Source of the DNA: Chlorops oryzae
Lineage: Eukaryota > Arthropoda > Insecta > Diptera > Chloropidae
Direction of reading: 5' to 3'
NCBI GenBank assembly: GCA_020466095.1
Contig: CM035806.1
Location: forward strand, 15,202,224 to 15,266,223
DNA length: 64,000 bases
Shown one piece after another: positions 56,391 to 64,000 of this stretch (the first letter of the stretch is position 1; the number at the start of each line of letters is the position of its first letter). The position numbers and the translations under genes were made by a program. The notes beneath the pieces were generated by a model, which saw nothing but the letters and a program-made list of their open reading frames with translations, was not told where the DNA came from and ran no database searches.

Positions 56391-58387
56391 TTTTTCGAAT
56401 GGCAAATTGGAATTATTCTTCTATATGTTTTTTTTTAAGAAAAACAATTTTTTAACAATATTTATTTAATTTCATCAATGAGAAGCCCCTTAAAAATGAA
56501 GAATTAAAGAACACTTTCACGAAAAATCTCAGCGGGCATATGTTTTTGGGATTATTAAGCGAAATAATTTTTAATGAAGTCCATTTTTTTTATTATTTAT
56601 TCTTAAATACTACTGAAGTAATCTGTTATTTTGCTTTGAAATACGAATAGAAGATATTATTATTATATCTTTTTATTCTCATTTACTTTTTCTTTACTTT
56701 TTAAGTTTTACTATTTAATTCAATTAGTTAAATTGGTTTGCATTCTTTTCGATATATAGTTAAAGGACTTCTTTTCGCCTGATTGAAGTCGAAATGCCCT
56801 ATTTCATATTATTCGCAATGATTCCAATCTATTCCCATTACGTCGACTCGACTAACGAGTAATTGACCTAAATTTAAGTTAAGTCAAGTATAATTTCTGA
56901 CTAATAATAGTTAAGTAATTTACAATTTTACTATTTTAGTTATGTTAAGGTAATTATTTAAGTAGTAATAAGTAGTTAAGTTATTAAGATTCGTTATTCT
57001 TAAGTCAAATTAAGTTTTCAGTAAATCCTCCCATACAAAATGTAATTGATATGATTACAATTCAACTGATTAAATACGTAAAGTTAAGTTAAGATCAATC
57101 CAGAGGAATTGAGCCTTAAATCTTAATTAAGTTAAGTTAATTTAAGTTAATTTAAGTTAAGTAAAGTTAAAATAAGTTAAGTTAAGCTAAGTTAAGCTTA
57201 AGTTAAGTTAAGTAAAGTTAAGTAAAGTTAAGTTAAGTTAAGTTAAGTTAAGTTACGTTAAGTTAAGTCAGGTTAAGTAAAGTTAAATTAAGTTAAGTTA
57301 AGTTAAATTAAATAAAGTTAAGTTAAGTTAAGTAAAGTTACGGTAAAGTTCGGTTCAGTTTCGTCCAGTTTACATACATTTATAACAAATGGGAATTTAT
57401 TCCATTTTGACTTGTCGCATTAGTTAATAACTTTAAAAGGTCATTAGTGTTAAATGTTTTTTTTTTGTTGGTATTTTAAAGCTTTCGTTTCACAATAGGC
57501 ACTAATGTTGTTTCTCTTGAAAAGCGGATTCAGTCCATCATTTGAAACTGTTGTTTTATATGTCTTGTCTTGTTTCGTCTTGTCTTTTCGCGATAAGAAA
57601 ATCTTTTAAAATATGAATGTAATTAAATTTAAATTTCTTGCTGGAATGATTTTGGTTTGGTTTTCTTCATTTGATGTCACATTTCTTTCGGCCCGCAGCG
57701 AATATGTGTCAGTAGAGAAATGATAACACGAATCGGATTTAATTGTTTCCTATTAATTTTTGGTATTTTTTCGGTGTACGGATTTCTCAAACTGTCGTCT
57801 GTGGCCCTTGCTTTTGATTCGTCATGTCAAGTGGATTGAGTGTGTGCCATCGATTTCACTTTTCCTCGAAAAGACATTCAACAACCGCGTCTATCGTTGT
57901 CGGGAGTCGTGTTTTTCTCTCTCTCTCTCTCTTGTTCTTTATATTTTTCAAAATAACAAATTATCCATTCGATTCAGACATTGTTTCGCGGTTCATCTTC
58001 GTTCGCTGTCCTTTTAGATCGCTACTGCTCAATCTGAAATCTCAATTCTGGTTTTCCTTCTCACTATTGAAGATTTCGTTCAATAGGACGATGACTTTGA
58101 ATTGTCGGTTAGAGTTAATAACTTTCAAATAAATCAATGCCTATCGGAACTATGTACAACACATTGGCTCAAAATAATAATTATATACATATATTTTAGA
58201 TATAAGGGCGTGTATTTTTGGGTTGTTTGTTTTTTAAGTAAATTAGCGTGTTCATTTTGAATAGAAAGAATATGATTACTGCTAGAAATTTGAATAAATT
58301 CATTCGATATTAAATTACGTAATTCCATAAATTCGATCAATTGTAGTTCAAAGTCAAGCCGTTTTGGATTATGTTGTTGACTGGGAA
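56391..58387. other. Non-coding DNA, no gene seen
   Basis: Apart from the TTAAG array (listed separately) this is AT-rich sequence. The 57760-58130 frames are partly low complexity (CTCTCTCTC at 57917-57930) and resemble no known protein. Confidence 0.45.
57065..57345. repeat. Pentamer microsatellite (TTAAG)n
   Basis: Runs of AAGTTAAGTTAAGTT with single-base variants (AAGTA, AAGCT). Related looser TTAAGT text extends left to about 56870, and short runs occur near 42450-42480 and 55915-55930. It is not the canonical insect telomere repeat. Confidence 0.85.
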
Positions 58388-58960
<573 letters not shown>

Positions 58961-60567
58961 TGTAAGGTTGAATATGATAGTTGAAGTAGAGTAACATAGA
59001 CAAGTTAGAGAATAAGAGGTCAATGAAAAATATAAAAATTTAATAGTCGAAATACTAATGTATTTAGAACGAAAATTAAATATCTAGAAAGATAAGGATA
59101 TTTCAATTCAGGTTCGTAGATAGTTAAGAGTGTATGAAAGTACGATGGGACTTACCTTTGTGTGAAACGTTTTACAAAACTCAAAGAGGTACCCAAAAAC
59201 TAAATAAAAAAAATTTAATACTCGGAACAATCTTCAAGTATTTCAGTTATTTCAACTATCGAGCGATTCTAAAATTGTTTTCAAAATATCCTTGAATATG
59301 ATATTTAATTAAAAACTAAAGAACCCGAATTTTCATGAAAATTTTTTTTAACGAGCTGCTTGATGGAAATTTTCTTTTTTTTTATTTTTTATTGTCAATT
59401 AACTACGCACCTTAACGGTATTTTTTATGAATCGTAAAATAATTACATAATTTCCTAGAATGAAAAGGTTAGTCCAAACGCTCTTCTCTTACTGCTTCAT
59501 CAGAGCATATCAAACACGTGTGCACAGGAGTTCCGACCTTCAATTGAACTGAAATGTACACAGAACCGGACAGAGGAGAACGGAAAAAGCAAGTAGTAGT
59601 TAGTACCCCACATTGGTCAATTTCGACTTGAACTATCATCTAACACGCAGTCGAGAGTGCTTTGCATGCCCCTTTTTTTTTTTTTTTTTTTTTTTTTTAC
59701 TTGAATCACTAACACACCGCACAACTCACACGTCAATCAGACAACCAACCAAAAATACATCGAAAAAAAAAATTACTTACGAAGCACAATTGTTGGCCTC
59801 ACTTTACACCAGCCCTTTTGTTTTCCATTGTTGAATTATGAAATTTTACACGCCTTGATAGACGTGTGCTGATAAAAAAAAAAAGAGAAAAATTTTATTA
59901 TGACGAAAATATTTCTCCTTTTTTTTTGTTCACAATTTTCTTTAGTTCATGCGTGAGTTCCCTATCGGAGTGCGTAGAAGCTCACGGACAATGGAATCGA
60001 AAACGCAGCTTTTTATTGCATTTCCCCACTGCCTAACCTATACCTTTATTTTTTATTTTTATTTTTTTTTTACCTACATACCTGTAGGAACACAGTGTAC
60101 ACCAGCCTGTTAGCAGTTAGCGAGCAAAACATCCGTCTTAATATATCACCAGTTTGGTAATATAATTGCTATAAAAAATAAAAGTGCCAACTGGCCACCA
60201 TGCATGGTCGTAGTTTAACTTGAAATGAGCACGATAATTGCTTTTGTTGCTCATGAAAGGTAGTTTTTTTTTTTGTCGTTTATGTTTGTATGTTCTTTTA
60301 TTTTCCTATTTTCATCTAATTTCATCAATGACCGCAGTCCTGGAAAGTGGAAGGGGGAAAATTCAACATATATCACTTCGGTGACAAAAGCCGTGGCACA
60401 TTAATAGACGCAACAACGAAACAAAGGGCCGTAGAGTACGTTTTTTTTATAGGTATATGTGTATATGTATATATATATATATATTTTTTTTTTGGTTCGT
60501 CGTCTAGGTTCGTGCGTTCGCACATGTGATTGTTTTTTTATTTTTTCCAAAAAAAAGACAATAAAAA
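58961..60567. other. Non-coding DNA, no gene seen
   Basis: Includes a T22-type run near 59677-59698 and a TATATATA run at 60466-60482. Short frames only; no mobile element recognised. Confidence 0.5.
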
Positions 60568-61057
60568 AACAAGTAAGGGTGTTATAGTCAATCGAGCCTG
60601 ACAATAGAATACCCGACACAGACTCACATGTTAAAATAATTTTTAATATCAAGAAGTATTTAAGGCCATTAGGAGCCCCATATACCGACCTTTGTTAAAT
60701 TTCTTTATGAAAACTTGCCACGCCCACCTTTCCAATTTTTTTGAATTCTAATCGGAGGCTTAGATATACGCTCTAATCCTATGTTTTATTGAAATATTTC
60801 GAAAAAATTCGATTTTGGGGCACTTTTGAGATTTTTGTGACAGACCCTAGTACTGGAGGTACCCCTAAAAATGTTCCGATCGGGTCCATTCTCGAACTTG
60901 TTCTTACTCATGTCCCCGTTAGCAGGCATACCAAATTTCTTCAAGATAGCTCAACTCCTTCGATAAGATAACTGTATACAAACAGACAGACAGACGGACA
61001 GACAGACGGACAGACAGACGGACAGACAGACGGACAGACAGACGGACAGACGGACAG

Positions 61058-61100
<43 letters not shown>

Positions 61101-61105
61101 TGAGC

Positions 61106-61157
<52 letters not shown>

Positions 61158-61296
61158 GGACATGTCTAAATCGAATCTCCTGGTGACGCTGATCATTTCT
61201 ATATATATTTTGTATGGTCTATCTCGACTGGTTCTGGGTGTTACACACAACCACACAAACGCAATATACCCTCGACACAGAGTGTGTCGGGTATAA
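60568..61296 (-). repeat. Dispersed GTCCGTCTGT repeat, copy 2, with expanded internal array
   Basis: Inverted relative to copy 1 (30214-31083). Shares both termini (ACAAGTAAGGGTGTTATAGT; CGACACAGAGTGTGTCGGGT), the GGAGGTACCCCTAAAAATG block and the GATTTAGACATGTCCGTCTG block. Most of the middle of copy 1 is missing, but the GTCCGTCTGT motif has expanded into a long array at 60981-61162. Confidence 0.75.
60981..61162. repeat. CAGA/CGGA tetranucleotide array inside dispersed repeat
   Basis: About 180 bases of CAGACAGACGGA and CAGACAGA units, with one ATGAGCAGA interruption near 61100. On the minus strand all frames read as Cys-Leu-Ser-Val repeats, which explains the spurious 60-101-residue ORFs. 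The seed is the GTCCGTCTGTCC motif present in only a few units in copy 1. Confidence 0.93.
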
Positions 61297-61509
61297 TTAC
61301 TTTCTGCCTATGCCGAATTCATCGACTTGCTTTCAAAATTTTTCAAGCTGCATTCGCACATCGGCCCCAGTCTGAAGTTCTTCAGACCGATTCTCAATGC
61401 AAATTCAGTGTTCGCTCATTGCCAGTTCAGTATAATAATCTTTTTCGCATGCGTTTCGATCGATTTGATTTTACCAATAAATGAATCTATATACATAGAT
61501 ATATTTATA

Positions 61510-61670
61510 CAGTGTGTACTCACTCTTAGGCGGACACCTACCGGACGGAAAAAAAAATACGGTGTCCGCTTAAGAGGAAACTATTGAGAAGCACGAACAG
61601 TAGAGCATTCCCAAAAAGTGTCCGTATAAGAGGGGTTTTCGCTTAAGAGGAGTTGCGAGAGAGTACACTG
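61510..61670. mobile_element. CAGT-ended MITE, copy 2 (161 bp), with TA duplication
   Basis: Left CAGTGTGTACTCACTCTTAG, right end read inwards CAGTGTACTCTCTCGCAACT; TA on both sides (61508-61509, 61671-61672). Shares TAGAGCATTCCCAAAAAG, TAAGAGGGG and CTTAAGAGGAGT with copy 1 at 5657-5832. No coding capacity. Confidence 0.82.
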
Positions 61671-63489
61671 TATACAGATTTATTTAAAAGGTATAAATCT
61701 ATGTAAGTGTATAAAAGATAATCGTATCCATAATATGGCAACAATCTTGTTGCTGTAATTTTGTGGTAAAGCTATTTAGCTTTCAATAAAAGCAATACTC
61801 TTCCATACTTACCAACTTACTTAACTCCGATCAGATATCTGATGTCTCTATAATAAGGTTCTTATAGCGTTTTTTTTTTTTGTATTATTATTATTATTTT
61901 TTTTTTTTTTTGAAAAATGATATCAGGTGCTTCGCTCGGCGTCTTCAACTTCTCACGTCTTATGGCGTCTGATAGCGCAATATGCCATTGCTTCTGGTGG
62001 TTACTTGCTACCAGCAGCAGAAGCAACAGTACCTCCTTCCTTCCCTTCGTATGAAATCAAGTTTATACAAACTACACACGTACCCTGTGAGTTGGCATGG
62101 CTTGCACACTTTTTGCGATATTCAAATTTCCTTTCGTTCGATCTTGTGGTTTTTTCATTTATTCTGCATGAGTTGATGGGGCTGATGGTGATTTAAAACA
62201 TGCATCAAAACGCATGAGAATAAAAAGAACAAGGAAAAAAAAATTGAATTTATAAACATATTGAGTTTATGGCGAAAACAAAAAAATCCGAAAAAAATCC
62301 TTTTTGAATATATGGCGAAAAAGCATTTTCGAATGCAATATTTTTTTTTATATGTATTTTTTTTTTTTTTTTTTTTTGTTTCGTATCCATTCTCTTGTTT
62401 ACCTTTGCGCTTCACTTTCACAACTCTCCTATGTGAATATGAAGTGCACACCTGAACAAGCACAATAAGCGTATGCAATTATGCTTAACACGATTGTAAC
62501 AAGAGAACAGCAAATGGTAAAATGGCAAGACCAGAAGTGAAGATATAGGGCAACGGCTCTAGAAAAGCATCAGCAGCGCCAGCGCCAGCATCAAGTCCAA
62601 CACCAACAGTAACCGTAGAAACATGAGACAACAACAACAAAACATAACTTCCACAATATGATTTAAAAACAAAGTAGGAAGCAGCAATTGCTGCAGCAAC
62701 AGAAACAGAAACAGCAACAGCAACAATTGAAAAAAAATGCCTTTAGACTATGGAGTGCGACGGCATAGCTTACCATAGACGCACAGACGAACAATAAACA
62801 ACAGCAAGAAGAATCTACTAAAGACAACAACTCATCTGGAAATTCTCATGCGGCAAAAACCGAATTGAATCAACTGCAACAGAAGGTAAGACTAGCACAC
62901 CAACGGCAGCAATGAATGCAACAGAAAAAAGCCAACAGCCAACAGCCATTAACCAACAGACAACCATTCAACATCAGAACTTATCAAAGGCAGAGGAATT
63001 TACAAAAAAAAAAAAAAAAAAAAAAATCAAAATTCGAAGAAGTCAACAGAGCACTTTCTACTGCTCTCTCCCATTTACCCATCCCTCCTCTCCCCTCCCC
63101 TCCACACCCCTTTGCCAGTTTTGTAACATTTTTGCATTTCCAGCTATTGCCTCTAGCAATATTTCTCCAAGAAAAATAGGCCTTTACATTGGGTTTTGAT
63201 CACGCCGTGTCTTTTTTTCAGAGCGATCCTTTGTTTTCCTTCTAAGTTAAGGAAGTGAGAATTTATTCGAAATTGATGAAGGAATCGACGGAATGATTTT
63301 GTTTATTTCTTTCACTTGGTCTCACTTAAAAGAGAGAAGTTTGTTTTTTGGAATTGTTAAAGTACCTTGAATTTGGTAGACAAAACTCGTTGGAACATGC
63401 AAAACGGATCCTGAGATATTGTAAGGGATTTTTTTTATCGGACGGATCAGTCAATTAAGAAGGGGTTCGACCATTTCACAAAAACTTCC
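61671..63489. other. Non-coding DNA with CAG/CAA-rich patch, no gene seen
   Basis: 62550-62990 is rich in AGCAGC, CAACAAC and ACAGCAACAG words and less AT-rich, similar to fly enhancers or long UTRs, but has no open frame. 63003-63026 is a long A run. No element ends were found. Confidence 0.45.
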
Positions 63490-63805
63490 CATCTCTATCT
63501 AAATCGCTCTTTCCTTCTCCATATCTTTCCATCTCTATCCATTTCTCTTTATCTCTCTGCATCTCTGTAAATCGCTATGTATCTCCCTCTATCTCGCTCT
63601 ATCTCTCTCTTTCTCTCTATCTCTCTCTCTCTCTCTCTATCTCTCTAGTTCTCTATCTCTATCTTTCTCTCTCTAACTCTCTTTATCTCTCTCTATCTGT
63701 CTCTATATCTCTCTATCTGTCTCTTTATCTCTCTATCTGTCTCTATATCTCTCTATCTCTCTCTTTCTCTCTCTATCTGTCTCTATCTCTCTCTGGCTCT
63801 CTCTC

Positions 63806-63836
<31 letters not shown>

Positions 63837-64000
63837 TTATCTCTCTATCTCTCTCTATCTGTCTCTATCTCTCTCTTACTCTCATCTCTCTCTATCTCTC
63901 ACTATCTCTCTGGCTCTCTCTCTATCTCTCTCTTTCTCTCTATCTTTCTCTTTCTCTCTCTATCTCTCTCTTTCTCTCTCTATCTCTCTCTCTATCTTTC
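63490..64000. repeat. 10-bp polypyrimidine satellite (TATCTCTCTC)n, runs off the window
   Basis: The same decamer family as 15.4 and 58.4 kb but on the opposite strand, with TGTCTCTATC and TTTCTCTCTC variants interspersed. The left edge (63490-63600) is degenerate (ATCTCTATCC, ATCGCTATG), the right part regular. The array continues past the end of the window. Confidence 0.95.

Noticed and set aside
57065..57345. Telomere-like repeat
   Set aside because: The unit is TTAAG, not TTAGG, it is internal, and flies lack the TTAGG telomere.
60981..61162. CRISPR-like array
   Set aside because: Direct tandem tetramers without spacers in a eukaryotic genome.

Overview
The window looks like nuclear DNA of a higher fly (Diptera, Cyclorrhapha), most likely a tephritid-type fruit fly. 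The reasons are one single-exon Toll receptor gene close to Drosophila Toll-7, an AT-rich repeat-dense background, a mellifera-type mariner, and fly-type non-LTR retrotransposon ends. The family-level placement is inference; the dipteran placement is well supported.

Only one host protein-coding gene is recognisable: Toll-7 on the minus strand (50839 down to 46254). It encodes a signal or anchor segment, two leucine-rich-repeat blocks with cysteine caps, a transmembrane helix and a TIR domain. The reading frame is broken by one base in the poly-glycine part of the cytoplasmic tail. The conserved end of the protein (motif SSIDSDYSTLDNE, ending VQAYLV) lies in another frame. A five-codon upstream ORF overlaps the start codon, and a TATA-less Inr/DPE match lies about 650 bases upstream.

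The rest is intergenic or intronic DNA filled with mobile and tandem repeats. Mobile elements include: a complete mariner with intact inverted repeats and a TA duplication but a stop near the C-terminus (8737-10024); a 5'-truncated LINE end flanked by a 19-base duplication (8505-8658); a decayed LINE C-terminus (40600-41180); a 163-bp tRNA-derived SINE with a 9-base duplication and a LINE-like tail (40263-40425); a foldback-type insertion splitting a LINE tail (7740-8251); a hAT-type MITE with an 8-base duplication (21446-21749); several small elements whose ends begin CAGT and often sit between TA dinucleotides; two families with CCCAG ends; and a pair of 0.7-0.9 kb dispersed repeats carrying a GTCCGTCTGT motif.

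Tandem repeats are unusually long. Five blocks (15.4-16.3, 17.7-18.8, 25.1-26.9, 58.4-59.0 and 63.5-64.0 kb) are pure purine/pyrimidine arrays. Four of them are built on a 10-bp unit differing by single bases (TATCTCTCTC, TTTCTCTCTC, TGTCTCTCTC); the fifth has a 16-bp relative. A 1-kb satellite at 34.55-35.6 kb has nested periods of 11, 33 and 198 bp. A 9-bp AT array fills 5.1-5.65 kb. The longest predicted ORFs outside Toll-7 and the mariner are artefacts of these stop-free repeats.

I see no tRNA or rRNA gene and no second host gene. The most interesting content is the repeat biology (the decamer family, the three-level satellite, the SINE/LINE tail relationship, CAGT-ended MITEs) and the Toll-7 frame break and upstream ORF.
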